Assembly (NCBI GenBank): GCA_001303225.1
Contig: LJNI01000105.1
Coordinates: forward strand, 1-8,148
DNA: 8,148 bases
Direction: 5' to 3'
Source of the DNA: a candidate division TA06 bacterium DG_78
GTDB taxonomy: Bacteria; Hydrothermota; Tepidihabitantia; SM23-42
A program made the position numbers and the translations under genes. Below, one piece after another: positions 1 to 7,932 of this stretch. How positions within the stretch are numbered: the stretch's first letter is position 1; every line of letters starts with the position of its first letter. The notes beneath the pieces were generated by a model. That model made no database searches. It had not been told where the DNA came from and was given only the letters and a program-made list of their open reading frames with translations.

Positions 1-601
1 CCATCGCATTAAATGTATAGATTCCAAAATATCCCTGAGAGACAGTTGCATCGGTAAATGGGCAGTCTGGAAGTAAATTGTCATCATAGTATGCCCATAT
101 CGAATCAGCAATCATCACTAATTTAAACTTATGCCAGGAAGAAGCACCGGGAACACCTCCGGGTATTTCTCCAGCAGACCATTCTCTGATAACCGTGGGT
201 GTCGCACCAACAAGTAAACGGAGCAGAAGTCGAGCATCATTGTCAAAATCAGAAACAAGAGTGTACAAGGCGAGAAGTCCGGTATCCATTCTGATACAAA
301 TACCATTGTACGTGCCAATTGATGTTCCTGGACTGACAATGGTGTATATCCATGACTCAATCGAATAATCATCAAGAGCGAGTTCACCAGCATAGGCTGC
401 GGCAATCGGCGCTGAATCATTCGCGATACTTCCTGCCCAGTCATCACCTCCTGGTGTTGTTGGGTCATTGATAACCGTCATCTCATCACCAATCCACGGA
501 AACCACTCTAGCTGCATAGTACCATCAGTAAAGTGCTCTTCATAGAGCACCTGACCAAAGAGCAGACTACTTAATAAGGCAAGACTTATGAATATCTTCA
601 T
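1..601 (-). CDS. Secreted concanavalin A-like (LamG/DUF1080-like) protein, 3' end missing
   Basis: The start of an exported protein; 200 codons are visible before the window edge cuts it. It opens with a Sec-type signal peptide (MKIFISLALLSSLLFGQ, probable cleavage just before or after Gln17). The mature part begins LYEEHF and runs through short beta-strand-like segments with conserved-looking aromatics: ESWIY, a variable-length loop, SSWHKFKLVMIADSIWAYYDD, then QGYFGIYTFN. This order resembles concanavalin A-like lectin/glucanase folds, as in LamG or DUF1080-type domains, where the strand pattern 'W..fkl...g..i..y.dg' is followed by 'G.iGl.t'. Such domains bind or cleave carbohydrates, but no catalytic residue can be assigned and the activity is unknown. 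The start is fixed by AGGAGG four bases upstream (606-611). The gene lies 39 bases after the Tat-signal gene and is probably the fifth gene of the same operon. The missing C-terminus may carry a sorting domain. Fold call moderate, function unknown. Confidence 0.8.
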   Translation of the reverse strand, partial: MKIFISLALLSSLLFGQVLYEEHFTDGTMQLEWFPWIGDEMTVINDPTTPGGDDWAGSIANDSAPIAAAYAGELALDDYSIESWIYTIVSPGTSIGTYNGICIRMDTGLLALYTLVSDFDNDARLLLRLLVGATPTVIREWSAGEIPGGVPGASSWHKFKLVMIADSIWAYYDDNLLPDCPFTDATVSQGYFGIYTFNAM

Positions 602-640
602 TTTACCTCCTCTTTAATTTTTTGAAATTATTGGTACCTT

Positions 641-1510
641 CTATTCTGTCGGCAGCGGAGGAATACTCCTGATCCCCCTCTTCGAACCTGGTGTGTTATC
701 AAATTCTTCGATTATGTAAAACAGCAGCAATGGAAAGTAACGGGTAAATTTACCGTGCATATATTCATGCGCGAGATTGACGAATTCCAAGAGTTTTTTT
801 TCTGAAGGAAGTGCTGATTCATCTTCAGGGTGTACAACACGAACAATCGTGCGTAGTTCAAATGACGGCACATCGAGGAAGACGATCGTGGCAACTGGAT
901 TCTCCATGGCATTCAAAAAGGTGTGGGTTTCAAACTCAGGAGTTGCATACAGTTCCAGAGAGGTCTGTTTACGCCAATCAACAAAAGCAGGATCCTCATA
1001 AAATGATTTGAGCACACCCATCTTTTCTGGCATCGGATTCTCATACGTTTCCTTTAATTTCACTATCGCCTTATCAATGTGTTCATCTTTTGGTGCCAAC
1101 CCAATACCTTTGATTGCGTTATTAATGGTAAATTGTGAATCGAGACGTCCCAGGCCATACGTCGCGACAGCACCAGAATGTGGACCACCCAACTCAGGCA
1201 TTTTACCGGTTCTCATCGCCTCTTTTATCTTCTCGAGAAATTCGAGGCGACGCTCAACATTCCATTTACTAAATTCTTCACTTGCTTTCCGTATCTGAAA
1301 TTCCTGCCAATTACCATCAATCTTTGCTTTGATCGTGCCACTCTGATAACCAGACACATCAATATTTTTCTGTACAAATTGTTTGTCTTTCCAGAAGTTT
1401 TTTGTAGAATGTTCCCATTTCCCTGCCCAGAGTAATTTGGGAATTTTTCCAAAAAATAACACAATCGGTGTTATCAATCCCAGTGCCTTTAAAAATCCTC
1501 TCCTCGTCAT
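641..1510 (-). CDS. Tat-exported hypothetical protein with an HEYMH motif
   Basis: A 289-residue protein I cannot assign to a named family. The N-terminus TRRGFLKALGLITPIVLFF is a near-ideal twin-arginine signal: RR-x-F-L-K followed by a hydrophobic stretch to about residue 20. Export in a folded state to the periplasm or inner-membrane face is therefore likely; no clear cleavage site is seen, so it may stay anchored. Residues 60-105 are charged and helical-looking. Residues 190-270 look like a compact domain, including NPVATIVFLDVPSFELRTIV (204-223) and a helix containing HEYMH (248-252), with Glu268 and Glu269 downstream. HExxH is the zinc-site motif of many metallopeptidases, but the 15-16 residue spacing to the next Glu is shorter than in thermolysin-type enzymes, so enzyme activity is only a possibility. 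The protein has no cysteine, which argues against Cys-bound iron-sulphur or molybdenum cofactors. The tail is proline-rich. The start follows AAGGAGG (1515-1521), 12 bases after the PorV-like gene. Confidence 0.85.
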   Translation of the reverse strand: MTRRGFLKALGLITPIVLFFGKIPKLLWAGKWEHSTKNFWKDKQFVQKNIDVSGYQSGTIKAKIDGNWQEFQIRKASEEFSKWNVERRLEFLEKIKEAMRTGKMPELGGPHSGAVATYGLGRLDSQFTINNAIKGIGLAPKDEHIDKAIVKLKETYENPMPEKMGVLKSFYEDPAFVDWRKQTSLELYATPEFETHTFLNAMENPVATIVFLDVPSFELRTIVRVVHPEDESALPSEKKLLEFVNLAHEYMHGKFTRYFPLLLFYIIEEFDNTPGSKRGIRSIPPLPTE

Positions 1511-1522
1511 AGTACCTCCTTC

Positions 1523-2527
1523 TCAAAATCCAATACCAAGAGAGATGCGATGTGTGGAATCGAGAATACCCATGTGTACATAGGCATAATCAACACAAAT
1601 TTCTTTTTTACCAATACCTACCTTGATACCTGCACCAGCACTCAACTTTTGTGTGTCATGATTAACCTTATACCCACCTCGTACGAAGAGCGTATTGAGT
1701 AGTCCATACTCAACACCACATTGGAGTTTCTCTTCGCCATCATTCGGATGTATACCGTCTATGGCAATCGTGAGGCGATGGTCATCATTGATAAAAAACG
1801 CCTCTTCTTTTCCAAGGAGGTCGAACGCAATGCCTAATTTAAATGCCAAAGGTAAAGGGAATGACTCGGTTGAGAGTCGTGCCTCAACATCTGGATTACC
1901 TTCATACTCTGGCCAGGGGTCTGTCTGCACAATTAAATCATTCCCAGCCAACTGCATTCGACCACCGTAATTAACCAGACACATACCGAGTCTCGCACCT
2001 TTCAGTGGTGTCCGAAGAATTGATCCGATGTCCAGTGCGAAGGTTGAAGCAGTTTCATTGTGAAGTGTCTGCTGTATGTATTTAGCAGTAATGCCAATTG
2101 AAAGCCGATCAGATAAGAATGCTGATGCAGTGATACCGAGGAGCCCATCAATATAGTTCATGTATTGATCAGTACCTTCAGGTTGTTCGACCGTCGTTAT
2201 CTCAATATCATTACATGAAAGGAAAGAACCCCAGAGACCAAAATTGATCCTTCCAGCAGGCAGCACAAATGCAGCACAGTCGTAGTTCAGGTCAGCAAAC
2301 CATTCAGTATGAACACCCGTGAGATAAATCTGATTCAGTTCGGCAATTCCTGCTGGGTTGTAGTAAATACCAGACGCGTCATTCGCCAGTGCGACGAAAG
2401 AACCTCCCATCGCAACTGCTCGAGCACCAAATTCAATTTTCAGAAATGGTGCAGCGGTTGTGCCAATTTTATTGAAACAAAAGCCGACAGAAATAAAAAG
2501 TATCAGTACGATGTATATTCTTTTCAT
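1523..2527 (-). CDS. PorV/PorQ-family (UPF0164-like) outer-membrane beta-barrel protein
   Basis: A 334-residue outer-membrane protein. A basic n-region and hydrophobic core (residues 1-17) form a Sec signal peptide. The family signature is clear at about residues 35-64: ARAVAMGGSFVALANDASG followed by IYYNPAG, closely matching the 'ARA.GMGGAFVA.A.D..A.YYNPAGLA' start of PorV/PorQ proteins. The rest alternates short beta strands with loops, and the chain ends in ISLGIGF, whose terminal Phe fits the outer-membrane beta-signal read by the BAM complex. The length is normal for the family. In Bacteroidetes, PorV is the shuttle that collects T9SS cargo at the outer membrane; many paralogues in other phyla have no tested role. 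Here it directly follows a gene for a large protein with a T9SS-like C-terminal domain, which favours a cargo-related role (inference). The fatty-acid transporter FadL/OmpP1 family is a more distant structural alternative. Confidence 0.9.
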   Translation of the reverse strand: MKRIYIVLILFISVGFCFNKIGTTAAPFLKIEFGARAVAMGGSFVALANDASGIYYNPAGIAELNQIYLTGVHTEWFADLNYDCAAFVLPAGRINFGLWGSFLSCNDIEITTVEQPEGTDQYMNYIDGLLGITASAFLSDRLSIGITAKYIQQTLHNETASTFALDIGSILRTPLKGARLGMCLVNYGGRMQLAGNDLIVQTDPWPEYEGNPDVEARLSTESFPLPLAFKLGIAFDLLGKEEAFFINDDHRLTIAIDGIHPNDGEEKLQCGVEYGLLNTLFVRGGYKVNHDTQKLSAGAGIKVGIGKKEICVDYAYVHMGILDSTHRISLGIGF

Positions 2528-2541
2528 GTCCTCTCCTCCTA
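2528..2541 (-). promoter_or_regulatory. Ribosome binding site overlapping the upstream stop codon
   Basis: The minus-strand sequence TAGGAGGAGAGGACATG contains AGGAGG at 2535-2540, seven bases before the PorV-like ATG. The TAG stop of the 910-residue gene (2539-2541) lies inside this Shine-Dalgarno stretch. Ribosomes finishing the upstream gene therefore stop on the start signal of the next one, which suggests translational coupling of the two products (inference). Confidence 0.8.
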
Positions 2542-5271
2542 CTTAATGATCACAAACTTACCTTTTGCCTTAGTTCCATCATCAGTCTTCACCACGTAGA
2601 TGTACAAGCCATAGGCGACCTCGAGTTCATACTTTGTGCGTAAATCCCAGTATTCATAGCCAAGATCATTGTTGTGTTGGATAGTTATGATATGTTCACC
2701 AGCAATATTGAATATTTGAATCTCGCACTCCTGAGGTAAATGGGTGAACATCAATCTCCTGTCATACGGTGTGTTTTCGTATTTTGAATGGAGGATATAG
2801 GGATTCGGCACAACCTTTACTGAATCGAGTGTGACTGCATTTGAGTCGATAAATGGTGGAATAATCGTGAATTGATAGTGTATATCAGTCGAGAAGGGTT
2901 TGTATGTTCTAATGGTAAACTCGTCACCGTCAGACGGAGGAATAGAACCTGGTCCGTTCTGAGTACCAAAGTAAACAACACCAGTAGCAGTTGCACCATC
3001 ACCGTTCCAGCAGCCAATCTGATCGAAAAATCCAACTTCTTGTCCAGCATCAGTAGGGTTATACCCTGCGCCTCCAGGAATCAAATCCCAACCTTCTGGG
3101 CCGAAATAGAGCGACTCTGTTTCTGGTGGGAAAAAATCATAATATGAATAATCGAGAAGCCAGCAGTAAGAACTCACGTCAACTGGATTGAGACTATCCG
3201 TTATATCCAGCACCCGTATCGGCATTTCAATAGTCAGGTAGTCACCCCCAAAGCCATCTTCTACACCGAATACTGAACTGGCATCATTATCGACGATAAT
3301 ACGAAAATCAGAGGTGCCGTATATATATGGTTCAGAAACCATCGTACTATAGTCACCTATCCACCTCCACCATTCAAAGGCACAGGTGTCACCGCTCACT
3401 TTTGTCCATTCCATCGACTTAACACCACTTCCTGCATTGAATAGTGTCAATCTAAATCCATCAGTAACCGGAATATTATCGAACGACGAATCAGAGAGTT
3501 CATGATGAAAAAAGAGGGTTTCCTGGTCTGTCACATCAAAGAGATTGAATGTTGTCATGACACTATCAGCAATGGTCGAATCGTTAAAAGTAATCTCATA
3601 AGTATGCGGAACAAGCTCTGCAGGATTCAGAATATTGACCATCGCAAGTGCCTCGCATTGTCCACCACTTGACTGGAGCGTATCACCACCCTCAACATAA
3701 CCTGAATTGTATCCAGAGGGCATCGGTGCAGGAATGACCAACACGACATGTGCTCCTTCAGGACGTCCTTTAGGATTTTCATACGATGGTTCGAGCGAAT
3801 CTGGAATTTGATTACCCTTATCATATGCAGCAACACAGTACCAATATTCAATACCATTATAAACATTAGAATCGACAAACGTATGTTTCAAACCAGTTTC
3901 ATTACCCAATGACTGATACGGAAATGCTGGGTCAGTTCCATAGATTGAATCCTTCGAGTCGAACTGGGCAATCGGCACGTAGCCAACGACTTCTCCTTTT
4001 TCATTCGTTATCTCTTGCCCCCATGTTACACCTTGATTTTCACTACGATATATTTTGTAGCCTTCGAAATCCTGTTTTTCAGTCATGATATCAACTGAAG
4101 ACTCTGATGGTTCAGGGTCCCAATACAAGGTTACCTGTTTGTATCCTGCCACACCGTAGACCAATGGTGGTGTTGGAGGTCCACTGCCTAAAAAGTAGTT
4201 ATCTGCCATGACGAGTGCCATTGTAAGATTCTCGAAGAGGTCTGTCGAATCAACACCACACACAACGACAACAGTGAACTGCAATGTATCATACGGCATG
4301 ATCGTCTTTGGCCCTGATGAAACAAAAAAGTTGTAGGCGCTCGTGGATTCTGGTGGCAGGGATTGCACGAGTGAAGGATCATCGATGTGTGTATCAGACC
4401 CGTGGAAAAAGAGGGATGAATCAATGTCCGGGTCAGATGGATCAGAAATAATAATTGGATACATTCTAAAATCTTCAATCGGCTCATCCTGTTTTCTGTA
4501 GTAGTGGAAATCGGTGATTTCTTGATTTAAAAATCCAATACCGACCATACCGACAGATTCCCAGGGGTCCTGCGCAGCACCATCTGCATCCCAATAGTAA
4601 ATAAAGGTAATGAGTGAATCCCGGTATAACCCAAGGTAATCCTGCATATCGTAATCACAACGGATTTTGCCGCGAAAACCGAGGTACATATCACTGATCG
4701 CTGTCGTTTTTGTACTATATATGTGCAGATCATAAAAGAGTATATCCTGGGCATAGATACGACCATATGAATAGGTCGATTGATTCGCCTGGAGTCCAAA
4801 TCCTTCCTGGTCATTGAAAACACAGAATAAATCCTGGTCTGAGGTAAATTCACCTTCTACTTCTTCACCAGTCTGAGGATCTTTTCTATAGGGACCAGGC
4901 CAGAATGGTTCACCTCCACTTTTGGGCCACGTTTTAGTATTGTCCGAGGTTGCCATAATCGGTGTGCCACCTGGTATTGTATCCTCACCTGAGAAGAGTG
5001 AACCATAGGAACCCTCAAGTGGTGCCCATTCAGGCGTCACATGATCGAATGATTCAATAACCGTATCATTACGTGCCACAAAAATTCCAAATCCGGTGCA
5101 GTATTGATGCGTAGATGGAGTCGCATCCGGCCAGTGGAACGCCGGGGTGATGTAATGGTGGTACGAAATGAGACCAAAATTAGAGGTCACATTCGAAAGC
5201 TCTCCCTTATCTGAAATACCGACTGCCTTGTCGGTTTCTGAGTATAATAGTAAAAATAGAATCAATACCAT
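2539..5271 (-). CDS. Large exported protein with Fn3-like domain and T9SS/FlgD-like C-terminal domain
   Basis: A surface or secreted protein of 910 residues (numbering from the ATG at 5271; a GTG at 5277 would add two). Residues 1-9 (MVLILFLLL) form a short hydrophobic signal with no basic n-region. Residues about 25-355 are aromatic-rich and unassigned; they include SDQDLFCVFND near 145, a pattern I associate with large surface proteins of Marinimicrobia-like bacteria. A fibronectin type III-like module spans about 363-498: PPTPPLVYGVAGYKQVTLYWD, then GYKIYRS, then NGIEYWYCVAAYD. A further beta-rich region follows. The C-terminus (816-910) is a typical sorting-domain or FlgD-Ig-like module: KVVPNPY, then EIQIFNIAGEHI, WDLR, and GLYIYVV...GKFVIIK. 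In T9SS organisms this domain directs secretion and cell-surface attachment. Ten cysteines could form disulphides. No catalytic motif is visible. It lies 10 bases after the TonB receptor and 11 before the PorV-like gene. Export and CTD are well supported; the substrate role and partners are inference. Confidence 0.88.
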   Translation of the reverse strand: MVLILFLLLYSETDKAVGISDKGELSNVTSNFGLISYHHYITPAFHWPDATPSTHQYCTGFGIFVARNDTVIESFDHVTPEWAPLEGSYGSLFSGEDTIPGGTPIMATSDNTKTWPKSGGEPFWPGPYRKDPQTGEEVEGEFTSDQDLFCVFNDQEGFGLQANQSTYSYGRIYAQDILFYDLHIYSTKTTAISDMYLGFRGKIRCDYDMQDYLGLYRDSLITFIYYWDADGAAQDPWESVGMVGIGFLNQEITDFHYYRKQDEPIEDFRMYPIIISDPSDPDIDSSLFFHGSDTHIDDPSLVQSLPPESTSAYNFFVSSGPKTIMPYDTLQFTVVVVCGVDSTDLFENLTMALVMADNYFLGSGPPTPPLVYGVAGYKQVTLYWDPEPSESSVDIMTEKQDFEGYKIYRSENQGVTWGQEITNEKGEVVGYVPIAQFDSKDSIYGTDPAFPYQSLGNETGLKHTFVDSNVYNGIEYWYCVAAYDKGNQIPDSLEPSYENPKGRPEGAHVVLVIPAPMPSGYNSGYVEGGDTLQSSGGQCEALAMVNILNPAELVPHTYEITFNDSTIADSVMTTFNLFDVTDQETLFFHHELSDSSFDNIPVTDGFRLTLFNAGSGVKSMEWTKVSGDTCAFEWWRWIGDYSTMVSEPYIYGTSDFRIIVDNDASSVFGVEDGFGGDYLTIEMPIRVLDITDSLNPVDVSSYCWLLDYSYYDFFPPETESLYFGPEGWDLIPGGAGYNPTDAGQEVGFFDQIGCWNGDGATATGVVYFGTQNGPGSIPPSDGDEFTIRTYKPFSTDIHYQFTIIPPFIDSNAVTLDSVKVVPNPYILHSKYENTPYDRRLMFTHLPQECEIQIFNIAGEHIITIQHNNDLGYEYWDLRTKYELEVAYGLYIYVVKTDDGTKAKGKFVIIK

Positions 5272-5283
5272 AGCCACTCCTTT
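5271..5283 (-). promoter_or_regulatory. Ribosome binding site that decides the start of the 910-residue gene
   Basis: On the minus strand, ATAAAGGAGT is followed by GGCT and then ATG. The AAAGGAG core (5277-5283) uses the first base of an in-frame GTG at 5275-5277, so that GTG sits inside the Shine-Dalgarno sequence and is unlikely to be the start. The ATG at 5269-5271 lies five bases after GGAG, close to the geometry of the TonB receptor gene, which has the same ten bases, ATAAAGGAGT, then CCT and ATG. The TAA stop of the receptor (5282-5284) also overlaps this site. Confidence 0.75.
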
Positions 5284-7807
5284 ATGGTAAACTCACCCTG
5301 ATGCCAGCCTTGATTGTCCTTCGTGGACCAACATTCGAAGGGTCTCTGATGTAGTCGAGTGAACCCATAAGACCACCTGCCACTTCACCAGTATCCCACG
5401 GGTCACCTGTTCGGGAATAAACATATCGCGGATTTATATGATCAGTGAGATTCGTACCTTTGATAAAAAAATCGACGGTTGTCAGACCAAATTTGACTCC
5501 CTGATGGACCAGGACATCGAGCGAATAATCCCAATCCATCCTGCCAGAGTTTTCTTCCACGACAATACCCTCGCTTATGTACGGGGTATACGGGAGACCA
5601 CTCGCTGCCTTGAAACTTATTCCAATACCCGCTCGTGTACCAATAATAATTTCACAATTACTCGAGAAGGTATGTCTCCGGTCAAAATCGAGATAGTACT
5701 CCTTCATCCGTTCTGGATTTCCATAGTAAACATCATAAAAACCCTGTGTCGCAAAAGAACGATTACCCCGCGCGATCTGATATGTGTAATTGATAGAAAA
5801 TCCAAAATGAGAAATAACTTCCCGCTTTAACGTAATATCAATACCCTGTACACTACCGAAATCTTCATTTGTATAGATAATGTAATCATAGGGAAAGGGT
5901 TTCACCTCGGTCGTTGCGAGTAGATTTTTAATATCTTTCAGAAATAACGTCAGATCGATTCCATATATTTCTTTGATCGCGTATTTGACACCAACCTCGT
6001 ACGCAATCGTGCGTTGCGGTAGAATACGGGGATTACCTACTAACCCATAGAGCGGGATACTCTCAGGAGAGACAATATAATCACTATTAAAGTACATAAT
6101 CTCGTACGGCGGAGTCTGGAAAAAATGGCCATACGCAAAGTGGAGCATTGCATTGTCAGTAATTGGGTGTGATAAACCGAGACGCGGCGACAATTGGTAA
6201 CTTGGATCAACCATCGTGACCTCAGATGTTGGGTCTTCAATATCTTCCCACATCGAGGCATGAGGATCACTGTAATCGAATCGTAACCCGGCATTGATGA
6301 CTAAATACTGATGCTCAATTTTATCCTGGATGAACAGTGCACCGGCACGAGGCTCTCTCACATAATCTTGATACGAAATTGGACCTCTCACAAATAATTG
6401 TTCTCGCTTGGATAGATCGAATGTGTATACATTGCCTTCGAACCCACATTTGAGATTGTGCATTTTCCCGGCTTGGAGATTGAAATCTGCCTTGATGGTG
6501 TACTTTTTGGTTTTCGCATCCTGTCTGAATATTGGGTAACCCGAGAGGTAAAATTCAGAGTAGTTATCATAAACAGGTTCAATAATGGTATCCTCATCAA
6601 GACCCGGGACTCCTGTCTTTATATTATCTTCGATATACCCAAATCGAATATTATAAAAAAAGTAATTTGTAACTGCATGGTTAAACCCGAGAATAGCCCT
6701 GATGTTTTTCTTATGGTTGACAAGATAATTCTCATGGAGGTACTTGTACAGGTGATTATAATTCTGAATTTCACTTTTTGTATAGTGTACATCGATAAGG
6801 ACTTTAAAATTGGGGCTGAAGCGACGTGAAACTTTTGCATTCACTGAGCGCGCAAGTTCATATCCAAAGGGTAGGTGAGATTCCTGATTGAGATAATGAC
6901 CACCGACATAAAAACGGGTATTTCTGTCAAAAGGCATTGCTCCATCGAGGCTTGCATGCACCTCGCCTAAAAAAGGCACGTCCTTGAGTGATAAGAGATC
7001 CTGTTCCCGGTAAAGGGAGTTTCCTAAAGAATCACGATGGGCATCGCTTGATGAATCATCGATCCAATCGGTTTTACGATATGGCGAAGCGTTGAGCATA
7101 AATGATGTATACTCGAACGTACTCGAGATTCGTTCACCTCCTTCTGGTGTGATAATATTTACAACTCCACTCATACTATTACCATACTCAGCATTAAATG
7201 TTCCAGAGAGCAAGGACATCTCAGAAATAAGATTCTTATATATGATCGGTGTACTCCCGAGTAATGCATTCGATACTTCGATACCGTCAATGTAGTAGGC
7301 AAGTTCACCGCTGCGGCCTCCACGAATGTGTAAATTTCCTGCAGCGTCGGTCGTTACACCGCCTTGCAAGGCAATTGCCTCGGTCGGCTTCTCAATCGGT
7401 AAAATATCCAATTCATTACGTGTGATGCGTGCTTCTTTAGATGTCATATCAATTTCGATAACTGGTTTTTTGGCAATAACCACGACTGGTTTGTCAATTT
7501 CGATTATTGTATACGCCAATTCAAAATTTAAATAGGTTGTCCGATCAATAAATACAGTAACTCCTTTTCTGATCTCTGAACAATATCCAATCATTGAGGC
7601 CTCAATATCATAAGACCCTGGAGGAACATTGAGAATAAAGTAATAACCATCTTCATCTGTTGCACCACCAGTTCTCAATGCGGGAATGTATACGTCAACG
7701 CCAACAAGTGGATCACTCGTTTCTGCATCTACTATTCTCCCACTTATTTTGCCCACGGTACCCGCAAACAAAATAAATGGAAGAGCTATGAATATAATTT
7801 TTTTCAT
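5282..7807 (-). CDS. TonB-dependent outer-membrane receptor with carboxypeptidase-regulatory-like N-domain
   Basis: An 841-residue outer-membrane receptor. Residues 1-17 are a Sec signal peptide (MKKIIFIALPFILFAG). Residues about 19-98 form a carboxypeptidase regulatory-like (CarboxypepD_reg/CNA-B type) beta domain: GKISGRIVDAETSDPLVGVDVYI, then TDEDGYYFILNVPPGSYDIEA. A plug domain follows at about 110-222, with LHIRGGRSGELAYYIDGIEVSN and FNAEYGNSMSGVVNIITPEGG as its hallmark stretches. The rest is a barrel of about 600 residues with many aromatic girdle residues, including PYEIMYFNSDY, GFSINYTYQIARG and DFFIKGTNLTDHINPRY. Such receptors import scarce ligands or export-linked products using TonB/ExbBD energy. 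The ligand cannot be read from sequence, and no SusD-like partner follows, so a SusCD glycan pair is not supported. No TonB box is obvious. The chain ends in VSLP rather than an aromatic residue, which is unusual for a barrel end. It is the first gene of the operon, with AAAGGAG (7812-7818) four bases before the ATG. Confidence 0.95.
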   Translation of the reverse strand: MKKIIFIALPFILFAGTVGKISGRIVDAETSDPLVGVDVYIPALRTGGATDEDGYYFILNVPPGSYDIEASMIGYCSEIRKGVTVFIDRTTYLNFELAYTIIEIDKPVVVIAKKPVIEIDMTSKEARITRNELDILPIEKPTEAIALQGGVTTDAAGNLHIRGGRSGELAYYIDGIEVSNALLGSTPIIYKNLISEMSLLSGTFNAEYGNSMSGVVNIITPEGGERISSTFEYTSFMLNASPYRKTDWIDDSSSDAHRDSLGNSLYREQDLLSLKDVPFLGEVHASLDGAMPFDRNTRFYVGGHYLNQESHLPFGYELARSVNAKVSRRFSPNFKVLIDVHYTKSEIQNYNHLYKYLHENYLVNHKKNIRAILGFNHAVTNYFFYNIRFGYIEDNIKTGVPGLDEDTIIEPVYDNYSEFYLSGYPIFRQDAKTKKYTIKADFNLQAGKMHNLKCGFEGNVYTFDLSKREQLFVRGPISYQDYVREPRAGALFIQDKIEHQYLVINAGLRFDYSDPHASMWEDIEDPTSEVTMVDPSYQLSPRLGLSHPITDNAMLHFAYGHFFQTPPYEIMYFNSDYIVSPESIPLYGLVGNPRILPQRTIAYEVGVKYAIKEIYGIDLTLFLKDIKNLLATTEVKPFPYDYIIYTNEDFGSVQGIDITLKREVISHFGFSINYTYQIARGNRSFATQGFYDVYYGNPERMKEYYLDFDRRHTFSSNCEIIIGTRAGIGISFKAASGLPYTPYISEGIVVEENSGRMDWDYSLDVLVHQGVKFGLTTVDFFIKGTNLTDHINPRYVYSRTGDPWDTGEVAGGLMGSLDYIRDPSNVGPRRTIKAGIRVSLP

Positions 7808-7821
7808 AGGACTCCTTTATT

Positions 7822-7846
7822 GTTTACAAAAAAAACAGTAAACTGT
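7822..7846 (-). repeat. Overlapping dyads just upstream of the receptor Shine-Dalgarno
   Basis: GTTTAC (7822-7827) can pair with GTAAAC (7838-7843) across a T-rich loop on the minus strand. The same region also holds ACAGT-AA-ACTGT (7835-7846). The two pairings share bases and exclude each other. The first ends three bases before the AAAGGAG site. A role in translation control is possible but weakly supported, since the stems are short and AT-rich. Confidence 0.3.
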
Positions 7847-7901
7847 GGGTCAAAGGTAATGAAAAAAGAAGACGTGTCATTGAGTTCTGCCTAATTTCGG
7901 C

Positions 7902-7919
7902 GATACTCGTAGCAGTATC
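7902..7919. repeat. Inverted repeat GATACT-6 nt-AGTATC
   Basis: Six-base perfect arms (7902-7907 and 7914-7919) flank a six-base loop in the receptor leader. There is no T-run after it on either strand, so it does not look like a terminator. It may be an operator or a weak leader hairpin. Confidence 0.35.
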
Positions 7920-7932
7920 ACCATGTGCACTC

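Noticed and set aside
118..468. Minus-strand open frame of 116 codons
   Set aside because: It is a different frame of the secreted concanavalin A-like gene, which has the signal peptide and ribosome binding site.
5438..5830. Plus-strand open frame of 130 codons
   Set aside because: It lies wholly inside the TonB receptor gene on the opposite strand, lacks family resemblance and is explained as a shadow frame.
5282..7807. SusC-type glycan receptor
   Set aside because: The protein is shorter than typical SusC proteins, and no SusD-like lipoprotein follows; the next gene is a CTD-bearing surface protein.
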